IMG/VR virus record: IMGVR_UViG_3300025151_000109
Coordinates: 1 to 38,878 of that record
DNA: 38,878 bases
DNA from: a virus
Direction: 5' to 3' (one strand)
Numbering within the stretch: the stretch's first letter is position 1; each line of letters starts with the position of its first letter. Shown here in pieces: positions 24,499 through 31,203 of the stretch. The notes beneath the pieces were generated by a model. That model worked only from the letters and a program-made list of their open reading frames with translations, was not told the origin of the DNA and did no database searches. The translations under genes were made by a program, and so were the position numbers.

Positions 24499-26260
24499 AG
24501 AACTTACAGTCAAAAATTTCATGAGCGTGGGAAACCAGGCCCAAGCAATAAATTTTGCCAACAAAAATTTAGTATTGGTTATTGGTGAAAATTTAGATCT
24601 GGGCGGCGACGATGCAGGTGCTAGGAATGGTACTGGTAAGACAACAATCATCAATGCACTGTCATATGTGTTCTTTGGCGAAGCACTAACAAATATTAGA
24701 AGAGACAATCTTGTCAATAAGACCAACGAAAAAGGAATGTTGGTCAGTGTTAAATTTGTAAAAAATAATGTTGAGTACACAATTGAACGTGGAAGGAAAC
24801 CACAAATATTCAAATTCTATGCAAACAACATAGAACAAAATGTTGAAAGCAACGAAGCACAAGGTGAGAACAGAGAAACACAGATAGAGATAAACAAGTT
24901 GATGGGTATGACCCATGCAATGTTTAAAAACATAATTGCATTGAACACATACACACAACCATTCTTATCAACTAAAGCAAATGAGCAAAGGGAAATTATT
25001 GAGCAGTTGCTTGGTATTACTTTGCTTTCACAAAAAGCAGATTTGCTAAAAGAAAAACAAAAAGCAACCAAACAGATGTTGACTGAAGAAAAATTAAAAA
25101 TAGACGCCAGAGTTGCATCTAATGAAAAGATCACAGAATCAATTGAGAGTTTGAAGATAAGATCAAGTGCTTGGCAAACACAGAAAGAAGAAGATTCAAA
25201 AAGTTTCGCAGAAGCGATAGCAGAATTAGAAAAAGTAGATATAAAAAAAGAACTGGATGCCCACAAACGTCTACAAAAACACAACGAGAATTACATAAAA
25301 TTATTGAGTTTACAGAAAGAAAAAGCATATCATGAAGATTCGTTTACCAAAGCAAAAAGCACTGTAGAAAAAACTGAAAGCGATCTGGAGTACGCGGCAC
25401 AACAAAAATGTCCAACTTGTGAACAAGAATTAAAGGACGATAAGCACACCCATCTCGTGGACAAACTTAAAGCAACACTAACGGAAGCAAAAGAATACAG
25501 TTCAAAACTTGAATCTGATCTTGCAAAAATACAACAGGACATAGATACAATAGGTGACCTAGGCCATATGCCAGATACGTATTATGATACCATGGACGAA
25601 GCATACAATCACAAAGGTTCTTTGAAAGACCTCAACAGACAACTAGAGCAAAACGAGAAGAAGCAAGATCCATATGCAGAACAGGTTGAGGAATTAACAA
25701 AAACAGCAATACAAAAGATTGATTTTGAGAAAGCAAACGAACTGGAGGACCTGCACAGACACCAAGACTTCTTGTACAAATTGTTGACCGCAAAAGACTC
25801 GTTCATAAGAACAAGGATAATAGAACAGAACTTAACATACCTGAACCAACGTCTAGCATACTTCCTGGGCAAGGTGAAATTGCCACACACTGTAACTTTC
25901 CAATCTGACCTGAGTGTGCGTATTGAAGAACTGGGCCGAGAATTAGACTTTGACAATTTAAGCAGAGGTGAAAGAAACAGATTGATATTGAGTCTGAGTT
26001 GGGCGTTCAGAGATGTATGGGAAAGCCTTTATCAACAGATCAACTTGCTGTTCATAGACGAACTTGTGGACGCAGGTATGGACATATCAGGTGTTGAAAG
26101 TTCTATGGCTGTGCTGAAAGACATGAGCAGAACGCAACAGAAAAACATATTCTTAATATCACACAAAGACGAACTTATCAGCAGAGTAAACTCAGTCTTA
26201 AAAGTTACTAAAGAAAACGGCTTTACGAACTACGCAAATGATGTTGATATTGTAATCTAA
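24485..26260 (+). CDS. 46: Recombination ATPase gp46 (SbcC/Rad50-like)
   Basis: A 591-residue SMC-type ATPase, partner of gp47 (T4 gp46 has 560). Walker A is NGTGKTT (48-54), preceded by the gp46-typical GENLDLGGDD insert. Long coiled-coil arms surround a zinc hook CPTC (C309, C312). The ABC signature LSRGERNR lies near 491 and Walker B LLFIDELVDAG near 520, with ISHKDEL following. The start is a TTG at 24485: the resulting LTIKELTVKNFMSVGN matches the usual family N-terminus, and no in-frame ATG lies close upstream. A GGAAGAAG stretch upstream may serve as ribosome binding site. The stop overlaps that of the convergent gene by two bases. Confidence 0.95.
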   Translation: MLTIKELTVKNFMSVGNQAQAINFANKNLVLVIGENLDLGGDDAGARNGTGKTTIINALSYVFFGEALTNIRRDNLVNKTNEKGMLVSVKFVKNNVEYTIERGRKPQIFKFYANNIEQNVESNEAQGENRETQIEINKLMGMTHAMFKNIIALNTYTQPFLSTKANEQREIIEQLLGITLLSQKADLLKEKQKATKQMLTEEKLKIDARVASNEKITESIESLKIRSSAWQTQKEEDSKSFAEAIAELEKVDIKKELDAHKRLQKHNENYIKLLSLQKEKAYHEDSFTKAKSTVEKTESDLEYAAQQKCPTCEQELKDDKHTHLVDKLKATLTEAKEYSSKLESDLAKIQQDIDTIGDLGHMPDTYYDTMDEAYNHKGSLKDLNRQLEQNEKKQDPYAEQVEELTKTAIQKIDFEKANELEDLHRHQDFLYKLLTAKDSFIRTRIIEQNLTYLNQRLAYFLGKVKLPHTVTFQSDLSVRIEELGRELDFDNLSRGERNRLILSLSWAFRDVWESLYQQINLLFIDELVDAGMDISGVESSMAVLKDMSRTQQKNIFLISHKDELISRVNSVLKVTKENGFTNYANDVDIVI

Positions 26261-27066
26261 TACTGTTCTAGTATTTTCGCCACACCAACATTTTTTCCAT
26301 CCTGTTTTGCCACATGTATAAAATTGGTGCTGTCTAAATTCAATTTGTCACATATCTCGTTATAGTGGTTTATGTGTGTTGCCCATGGATAATCAACGTG
26401 AATGTTATCAAAAATGTAATCTGCACAATTTATTACGTTTTGATTGATCCAGTTGGTGTTATGATTTCTCACAGTAATTGGGTCAATTGTCTTTTGTTTT
26501 GAAAGTCTTATGCCAAACTTGTTCCATTCAAATCCTGATTTTGTTATACTGAATGCAATACTTTTAATGTTAGGATGAGATATATCTAAACCAAAATTTT
26601 TTGTTGCAGTGTACCAAGCGGCATCTATGTGTATTTCAATATTTTTACTCTCACATGTCTTTGTAAAATCATCCCAATCTGGCCTAGTGTTTCCAAAATT
26701 GTAATTAGGCAAAGATACCAAAACAATGCTGTTAGGCTGTAACTGATCAATAGGGGTACCTTTCATTCCAAAAAGCGAATAATAGGAGTACTCGTTTTCA
26801 AGAACTTGGTATGTTTTTTCCCTGGAAATAAAATTGTTTATAAAATCTGTGCAACCGTAAGTCAAATCTGTTTTGAGATCTTGGGTGTTTGTAACTGTGT
26901 TCAGTTTACTATCTAAAAACCATTCCTTTGCTTTGTTCTTGATCTCTCCTGCAGAAACTATTTTGCTGTTCACTGAGTTGAACCAATCACTTTTAATTTG
27001 TGTAATTTTTTTGTCATTGAAATGAAAAAGTTTTTCTGTAAGTGATTCTTTACGAATATCTGGCAT
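26257..27066 (-). CDS. Small PLP-dependent aminotransferase-fold protein
   Basis: A 269-residue protein from the ATG at 27066, chosen because GGAGG lies 10 bases upstream; an in-frame ATG at 27084 would add six residues but lacks a good site. Residues of a fold-type I PLP enzyme are visible: GCTD (71-74) in the glycine-loop position, LPNYNFGNTRPDWDDF as the NPxxPTG-like segment, HIDAAW with D148, and FSITKSGFEWNKFGIRL with candidate Schiff-base lysine K176 and R187. The D-K spacing of 28 fits the family. At under 300 residues it is short, lacking much of the usual small domain, so it may be a trimmed or non-catalytic form. Substrate unknown. It overlaps the oxygenase gene, so the two are probably co-translated. 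Confidence 0.6.
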   Translation of the reverse strand: MPDIRKESLTEKLFHFNDKKITQIKSDWFNSVNSKIVSAGEIKNKAKEWFLDSKLNTVTNTQDLKTDLTYGCTDFINNFISREKTYQVLENEYSYYSLFGMKGTPIDQLQPNSIVLVSLPNYNFGNTRPDWDDFTKTCESKNIEIHIDAAWYTATKNFGLDISHPNIKSIAFSITKSGFEWNKFGIRLSKQKTIDPITVRNHNTNWINQNVINCADYIFDNIHVDYPWATHINHYNEICDKLNLDSTNFIHVAKQDGKNVGVAKILEQY

Positions 27067-27595
27067 AAAGACTGATCCTCCCATCCTGTGTTACTTCATC
27101 TACTCCATGAACACTGTGTTCGTTGTTTAACAATGCATATCCTTTATTTTTTTCAAAATCAAATGTGTGCAACTTTTTTTTATTTTTTCCATAAAGGCTA
27201 GTGCCAACACTATTGTTAGATAGATAGATCTGCAGATGCAGTTTGATTGTTGGATCATCAACGTGAGGTGTCAAGGAATAACCTTTACCGTCAATCCACA
27301 CATCAAGCGAACTGAATTTTAGATCTATGTTAAATTTTTTCTTTAGGGCCTGAGTTATCTTAGAATTCATAAAAAAAATTTTAAGTTTCTTCATGTCTAT
27401 ATCATCATCTCTCAACTTAACACGATTTGAATCTTTTTGTTTTTCCAATTTTTCAAAACTTTTTTTATTATCCAACGTCAAGTTGAAACTATTACCAAAA
27501 AAATTATTATATTCTTGGTAAACTAAACCGTCTAAATTTACCAAAGGTGTATTTTCTATTGACAAAACCACTTCTTGTGTGCTTAAATTAAACAT
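27050..27595 (-). CDS. 2-oxoglutarate/Fe(II)-dependent oxygenase
   Basis: A 181-residue double-stranded beta-helix oxygenase of the prolyl-hydroxylase-like type often found in marine phages. The iron ligands are visible as H111 and D113 (SLTPHVDD) and H163 (HSVHGV), with R173 in GRISLYARYS as the likely 2-oxoglutarate contact. A conserved-looking LQIYLSN strand lies between. The hydroxylation substrate is unknown. It is the first gene of a two-gene unit with the PLP-fold protein, whose start it overlaps. The start at 27595 lies 44 bases from the divergent histone-like gene, so promoters for both must sit in 27596-27639; a TATAAT is present on the minus strand there. Confidence 0.8.
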   Translation of the reverse strand: MFNLSTQEVVLSIENTPLVNLDGLVYQEYNNFFGNSFNLTLDNKKSFEKLEKQKDSNRVKLRDDDIDMKKLKIFFMNSKITQALKKKFNIDLKFSSLDVWIDGKGYSLTPHVDDPTIKLHLQIYLSNNSVGTSLYGKNKKKLHTFDFEKNKGYALLNNEHSVHGVDEVTQDGRISLYARYS

Positions 27596-27639
27596 ATGTT
27601 AATTAATTATATCGTACGAACATAGGAAGGACAATTAAT

Positions 27640-27831
27640 ATGTCACAAACACATGAATCGATCATGACAGAGATTCAAACTTACTCTGAAGAGAACAGCA
27701 AGTTCACAGAGAAAGGCGTTAAGGCTTCGGCTACTAGAGCCAGAAAAGCATTAGCAAATCTTTCTAAATTGATCAAAGCAAGAAGAAAAGAAATTCAGGA
27801 AGTTAAGAACGCGGCAAAAACTGCGGCGTAA
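27640..27831 (+). CDS. Histone H1/Hc1-like small basic protein
   Basis: A 63-residue protein with the pattern of bacterial Hc1/histone H1-like proteins: an acidic helical start followed by KGVKASATRARKALANLSKL and a Lys/Arg-rich helix ending RRKEIQEVKNAAKTAA. The family typically has KGxxAaxxRARKxLxxLxKLxKxxRKE. It may bind or compact DNA, or alter host nucleoid structure; this is inferred from family resemblance. An AGGAAGG stretch sits 9 bases before the ATG and a strong terminator follows 25 bases after the stop, so it is probably a single-gene, well expressed transcript. Confidence 0.7.
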   Translation: MSQTHESIMTEIQTYSEENSKFTEKGVKASATRARKALANLSKLIKARRKEIQEVKNAAKTAA

Positions 27832-27855
27832 TTAATATTGAATTGCAATTCTTAG

Positions 27856-27887
27856 AACCCTCGGCTTTTACTAGTCGGGGGTTTTTT
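27856..27887 (+). terminator. Rho-independent terminator after the histone-like gene
   Basis: AACCCTCGGCT pairs with AGTCGGGGGTT across the six-base loop TTTACT, giving an 11-bp stem with two G-T pairs, followed at once by TTTT. On the minus strand the stem is not followed by a T-run, so it acts on the plus strand only. Its downstream edge touches the stop codon of the radical SAM gene. Confidence 0.88.
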
Positions 27888-28758
27888 ATTTGCACGTTCC
27901 ACACATTGTAAGACAAGTGGGTATGTAATTTTTTTGTTTGATTGTGCTCAGTATATCTACTGAAGTGTGTTCTGTCTTTTCCAAATAACAACAAGGTGTA
28001 AGTCTACCCAAGGCACTTAGAAAAAGACTTTTCAATGCTAAATGCATACAGTCCTTTGTCTGCACTGTGTTGTTTTCAACACCGAGAGTGTTCTTGTGCA
28101 GTATACCATCTTTCCTTTCCCATTGTTTGCGATGTCCTGACCATGGTTCTATTTTTACAGGCTCTCCTGTTCTATAGTCAAATGCCTTTTTATGATATCT
28201 TGCATTTTTAATAAATTCGAATCTTCGAAATCCAAGTTTGGCGGACATCCTCATACAGTCCTTAATTTGGTGTTCGTTGTGTTTGAACGGAATAAACTGC
28301 CAAACTGCTTTTCCGCCTGCTTGTATAAATGAGGTTGCGTTACCGATAACCTTTTTCCAATTGGTACCTTGTCTGTAAATGCTGTGAGTGTCTTCTAATC
28401 CATCCAAAGCAAACCAAACTTCCAAATCGGGTAGTCTATCCGGAAGTTCTTTCCACCATTTTTTTGTCCGTAAACTGCCGTTGGTCTGTAATTGGACCGA
28501 TACTCCGGCCTTTGCCAATACATCTATATGCTTGTCAATTAGTTTACCTGCACAAGGATCACCATAAACTCCGCATAGTTGCACAGTCTCCAAAGACGGC
28601 AACTTTGCTATTGTGTCGGACAACTTATCAACCGGCAGGTCCGTGACCTTCACACCGCTGAGTCCATAGCCGAAATTGTTACGTCCACATCCACTGCACC
28701 ATGCGTTGCATCTAGTGGATGGTTCAACGTGTAACCATTTAATATCTTGTAGATGCAT
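27886..28758 (-). CDS. Radical SAM enzyme with cysteine-rich C-terminus
   Basis: A 290-residue radical SAM protein. The [4Fe-4S] motif is CNAWCSGC (C17, C21, C24; CxxxCxxC), preceded by HVEPSTR. Next come GVYGDP in the position of the GGE-like SAM motif, and LQTNGS and WFALDGL as further barrel strands. The C-terminal third has six more cysteines (DCMHLA, TPCCYLE and the final CLTMCGTCK), suggesting a twitch/SPASM-type auxiliary cluster. Such proteins often modify peptides or proteins, but no precursor peptide can be assigned here. It follows the GIY-YIG stop with no gap (TAA then ATG), so they form one minus-strand unit. Confidence 0.82.
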   Translation of the reverse strand: MHLQDIKWLHVEPSTRCNAWCSGCGRNNFGYGLSGVKVTDLPVDKLSDTIAKLPSLETVQLCGVYGDPCAGKLIDKHIDVLAKAGVSVQLQTNGSLRTKKWWKELPDRLPDLEVWFALDGLEDTHSIYRQGTNWKKVIGNATSFIQAGGKAVWQFIPFKHNEHQIKDCMRMSAKLGFRRFEFIKNARYHKKAFDYRTGEPVKIEPWSGHRKQWERKDGILHKNTLGVENNTVQTKDCMHLALKSLFLSALGRLTPCCYLEKTEHTSVDILSTIKQKNYIPTCLTMCGTCK

Positions 28759-29169
28759 TTATTTCAATATGCCTTTACCGTGTACCCTTACACGTATATG
28801 CCCATTGTAGTAATCGTTTGTTTCTAGCACCTTACGTGCAAACTGCTCACGTGCCTCAACGTAAGATAGTTCTGCTTTGGACTTGCAGAAAAAAAGTATT
28901 TCTCTCTTGAACTTGTCCTTGCCTAGTTTATTAACATCCATAGTGAGATCATCACTTGACCCGTAATAGTCTTGCCAATCAGAATTAACCTTGTATCTAC
29001 GCTTGTTCTTTCTGCCTTTCAGTGGTGGTCTGGATCTTTTAAATCTAGCAAGTTTCTTACCTACGTACATCCTACCGTTGGTTGTATTTGTAATAAGGTA
29101 CACAAATCCCACAACGTTTTCTGGCATATTGGTAATTTCATTTCCTTGATAAGTCCAATGCATAGCCAT
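28759..29169 (-). CDS. GIY-YIG family endonuclease
   Basis: From the ATG at 29169 a 136-residue protein (MAMHWTYQGNEITN). The catalytic core has the GIY-YIG pair as FVYLITNTTNGRMYVGKK, then a basic stretch (PPLKGRKNKRRYK), DWQDYYGS, and a later glutamate in YVEAREQFARKVL. These are features of small phage GIY-YIG nucleases of the Seg/homing-like type. The open frame extends up to a GTG at 29229, but the added residues look unlike the family. ATG 29163 is an equally possible start, and neither has a clear Shine-Dalgarno sequence. It lies next to the non-coding hairpin region, a placement seen for mobile nucleases, and is transcribed with the radical SAM gene. Confidence 0.8.
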   Translation of the reverse strand: MAMHWTYQGNEITNMPENVVGFVYLITNTTNGRMYVGKKLARFKRSRPPLKGRKNKRRYKVNSDWQDYYGSSDDLTMDVNKLGKDKFKREILFFCKSKAELSYVEAREQFARKVLETNDYYNGHIRVRVHGKGILK

Positions 29170-29277
29170 ATTTAAAGCCAAAAAGATTGACCTACAAAGA
29201 AAACTCATATAAACATATGCGATAGGCACATCTCAATTTCAATCAGGCAAACATAGCATCGCAACCAGTGAGCAAGG

Positions 29278-29299
29278 AAATGCGGCAGAAATGCGACAG
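29278..29299 (+). repeat. Tandem 11-base repeat
   Basis: AAATGCGGCAG is followed immediately by AAATGCGACAG, one mismatch in eleven. It lies at the 5' side of the hairpin-rich region. Confidence 0.7.
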
Positions 29300-29535
29300 G
29301 TGAATCCTTAGATGCAGACAGCAAAAAATGATGAGGCTCCTAGAAAAAGATAGACCTCAGATTTACCAAGAACCATTATACAGGGGTTTGGTAGATTCGC
29401 GTTGTAATGAATGAGCAAACGGGTACAGCACAACCGCCCGACGCAAGTAGCGATGTATAGTGACTGTGAACTCACCACAGAGTTTAGTCAGTTCGGCTAG
29501 AGATAGCCGAATTGTGACTGCTCATCTACCACAGA

Positions 29536-29561
29536 GAACGCATACTGCGTTCAAGTTTTTT
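29536..29561 (+). terminator. Terminator-like hairpin inside the non-coding region
   Basis: GAACGCA pairs perfectly with TGCGTTC over the loop TAC, then AAG and six T. It could end an RNA that starts further left, or act as an attenuator before the 29648 gene. The three-base loop and the AAG spacer make it less ideal than the 27856 terminator. Confidence 0.55.
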
Positions 29562-29563
29562 AC

Positions 29564-29624
29564 AACTGCGTAAGTTAAAAAAAGAAACGAGCGTAAGCGA
29601 AGTTTCAGATGGCGTAAGCCGTCT
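29564..29624 (+). repeat. Three consecutive hairpins sharing a GCGTAAG tip
   Basis: GCGTAAG occurs at 29568, 29591 and 29612, spaced 23 and 21 bases. The first sits in AACT/AGTT. The second is GAAAC/GTTTC around GC-GTAA-GC with a GA-rich internal loop. The third is AGATGGC/GCCGTCT around GTAA. The last two have GNRA tetraloops as RNA. The array ends 23 bases before the ATG at 29648. Confidence 0.7.
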
Positions 29625-29647
29625 CTGAATCAGCAGTAAGTATTAGC

Positions 29648-30421
29648 ATGGAACTACTATTCGATCACACTTTCGGCAAACAGGAACAGCAGGACCTAGT
29701 GATATGCAAACCCATGGCCATAGTGGACCATGACGAGGAGGCGGAGGCATTGGACCGAGGCTGGCTGGCGCTGGACCACCCCATAGACAAGCACAAAGAA
29801 GTTTTCTACCAATCACGTAGCACACGCATAAACATGGACCTGTACCGTCCCAGATACAAGTCACACACCTACAATGGTGAGCAGATAGGCGTAAAGGTTA
29901 TCGACGCATCTGAGATGGTTAAACTGTTGTCGCTACCGCACATCTACAAGCAGTACATGAAGCGGAAAAATTTTGGCGCGGACTACGACCCGTTCGCACA
30001 CTATCACAAGCGTGACCAGTTCATGGTGTTCTACCTGGGCACCGCTGACAACATTGTGGGATTCACCAAACAGAAGAGATACAGGTTCCAGGAGGACAAC
30101 TACTCGACCATAGACACCTTTGACTCACAGGACCTGGCGGGACTGGAGAGCGTGATACACGCCAACACCATACCCATATCGGACATCACGCTGGACATGG
30201 AGATCGAGTGGGCCAGCAATCACTACGTGAGGTACTTCTACATGGGTTCGGGGTATGAGCAGAGCTCGGAATACAAGGCCAACTACAAGGGATTCGAATG
30301 GTGGACCGGCACCGAGTGGAGCACCAACAAGAAGCAGTATCGTAGATTGTGTCGCAGGGACAGTAAACTCACTGAGTTTTCCGCTCTCGGAAACCTTTCA
30401 CTGATTCCAGATAAGTCTTAG
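29648..30421 (+). CDS. Conserved-looking protein with possible acyltransferase-like C-terminus
   Basis: A 257-residue protein I cannot assign firmly. The second half has SNHYVRYFYMGSGYEQSSEY followed by KANYKGFEWWTGTEWS, a pattern resembling the YLGY...YKA...P.E segment of arginyl-tRNA-protein transferases (GNAT-like fold); this is a weak resemblance. A region reading FMVFYLGTADNIVGFTKQKR would be a beta hairpin of such a fold. The protein is rich in aromatic residues. The gene is clearly more GC-rich than its left-hand neighbours. Its last 53 bases overlap, antisense, the end of the gene at 30369. A structured leader precedes it, so post-transcriptional control is plausible. Confidence 0.7.
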   Translation: MELLFDHTFGKQEQQDLVICKPMAIVDHDEEAEALDRGWLALDHPIDKHKEVFYQSRSTRINMDLYRPRYKSHTYNGEQIGVKVIDASEMVKLLSLPHIYKQYMKRKNFGADYDPFAHYHKRDQFMVFYLGTADNIVGFTKQKRYRFQEDNYSTIDTFDSQDLAGLESVIHANTIPISDITLDMEIEWASNHYVRYFYMGSGYEQSSEYKANYKGFEWWTGTEWSTNKKQYRRLCRRDSKLTEFSALGNLSLIPDKS

Positions 30422-30887
30422 ACCAGTTCCGGTAATAGGGACCTGACTCCAGCATTTTAGAAAATCTGTTCAACTTGCTCAAACTTTGCACGAGGAACAG
30501 CGTGTACTCGCCGTTGTTGAGTTTCACGTGTCGCACACTCTCGTCGATCCCAGGATGGTCCTCCAGTATCACCACGTCACGGGGCATCTGTTTTTCGTTG
30601 AACCATTCCGCCATGCTCACAGTCTGTTCCGCGGTGAACGTGTCCGGATCACAAATGATGCAGAGCACGTCCTTGTCCCTGCTGTCATACTGACATATGT
30701 GCCTGTACACCTGGCGCCAGTCTGCGTCACGTGGTATCTCCACGAATGCTACCTTGTCCTCTATGATCGCCTTCTGTGCGAACGGACAGGGTGGCAGGTT
30801 GCCGAAGACGGGATTTGGTTTCGTGACGAAATCCTTAATCCAGTTCTTTATCTTCTGTGTCGGGGTCTGTTTCTTCTGTTGAGTCAT
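30369..30887 (-). CDS. Protein of unknown function with CPFAQKA motif
   Basis: A 172-residue protein. Visible features are a Lys/Gln-rich N-terminus, NLPPCPFAQKA near residues 50-60, an alternating strand-helix pattern with DVLCIICDPDTF, a central PRDVVILEDHPGID, and a basic C-terminus ending FRERKTQ. I recognise no named family. The start lies inside the end of the upstream coiled-coil gene (53-base overlap) and the end overlaps the plus-strand gene at 29648-30421 by 53 bases. Such long overlaps on both sides in a GC-richer patch are unusual for this window. Confidence 0.7.
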   Translation of the reverse strand: MTQQKKQTPTQKIKNWIKDFVTKPNPVFGNLPPCPFAQKAIIEDKVAFVEIPRDADWRQVYRHICQYDSRDKDVLCIICDPDTFTAEQTVSMAEWFNEKQMPRDVVILEDHPGIDESVRHVKLNNGEYTLFLVQSLSKLNRFSKMLESGPYYRNWSKTYLESVKGFRERKTQ

Positions 30888-31152
30888 CCGTCAGTGATTT
30901 GATCCTTTCAAGTGCCTGTTCAAGCAGTCGTTCCTTGGTCTCCAGTCGGGCCTCCAGGTCTGCCATCTTCTTGTTCTGCTCACCTATCTTGTGGCCCATG
31001 CTCTGCACGTCGTCTGTTGCGTGTTCGAGTTTTATCATGACCTGCCTCATACGGCTCTCCTTGGTCTTGCACTTCGCCAGGGCATCATCTCGGTCCTGTG
31101 TGAGTTCCTTGATGTTTTCCTTAAGTTCTCGAACTAGATCTCGTTCTGACAT
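30835..31152 (-). CDS. Coiled-coil protein of unknown function
   Basis: A 105-residue protein that is almost wholly charged heptad-like sequence (LVRELKENIKELTQDRDDAL, later MADLEARLETKERLLEQALE), ending in an acidic tail (DDSTEETDPDTEDKELD). No domain recognised. It lies between the tail-chaperone pair and the 30369 gene on the same strand. A TATAAT at 31182-31187 on the minus strand, 29 bases before the ATG, might be a host-type -10 box, though no good -35 is apparent. Confidence 0.65.
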   Translation of the reverse strand: MSERDLVRELKENIKELTQDRDDALAKCKTKESRMRQVMIKLEHATDDVQSMGHKIGEQNKKMADLEARLETKERLLEQALERIKSLTDDSTEETDPDTEDKELD

Positions 31153-31203
31153 AATGTTCTGTAATTATCTGCTTTTTCAAACACCATTATAGTATACTAT
31201 ATT

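Larger units (their letters stand above)
29230..29647 (+). ncRNA. Putative structured non-coding RNA region
   Basis: No convincing gene covers these 418 bases. The plus strand folds by eye into a chain of hairpins: stem ends at 29332-29336/29355-29359, TACCAA/TTGGTA at 29364-29393, a bulged stem at 29399-29405/29430-29437, a two-part stem at 29461-29490 (TGACT/AGTCA around AACTC/GAGTT), an 8-bp stem with GAGA loop at 29492-29511, a terminator-like stem at 29536-29561, and three GCGTAAG-tipped hairpins at 29564-29624. GAGA and GUAA are GNRA loops only when read on the plus strand, which sets the likely RNA strand. I cannot match it to a named RNA family. The 3' part may instead be the leader of the 29648 gene. 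Confidence 0.55.

Noticed and set aside
27856-27887. Bidirectional terminator
   Set aside because: Only the plus strand has a T-run after the stem; the minus-strand gene's stop codon already lies at its edge, so it is not useful as a terminator for that gene.
29163-29229. GTG-initiated extension of the GIY-YIG protein
   Set aside because: The extra N-terminal residues look hydrophobic and unlike the family start; no ribosome binding site precedes the GTG.
29230-29647. Group I intron or tRNA/tmRNA in the hairpin region
   Set aside because: An AAAGATAGACC stretch resembles an intron S element, but its partner lies only about six bases away, leaving no room for P3/P8, and there is no interrupted exon. 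No cloverleaf with a GTTC-type T arm was found.
31182-31200. Host-type early promoter with TATAAT before the coiled-coil gene
   Set aside because: The -10-like hexamer is present, but no convincing -35 lies at the right spacing in this AT-rich stretch.
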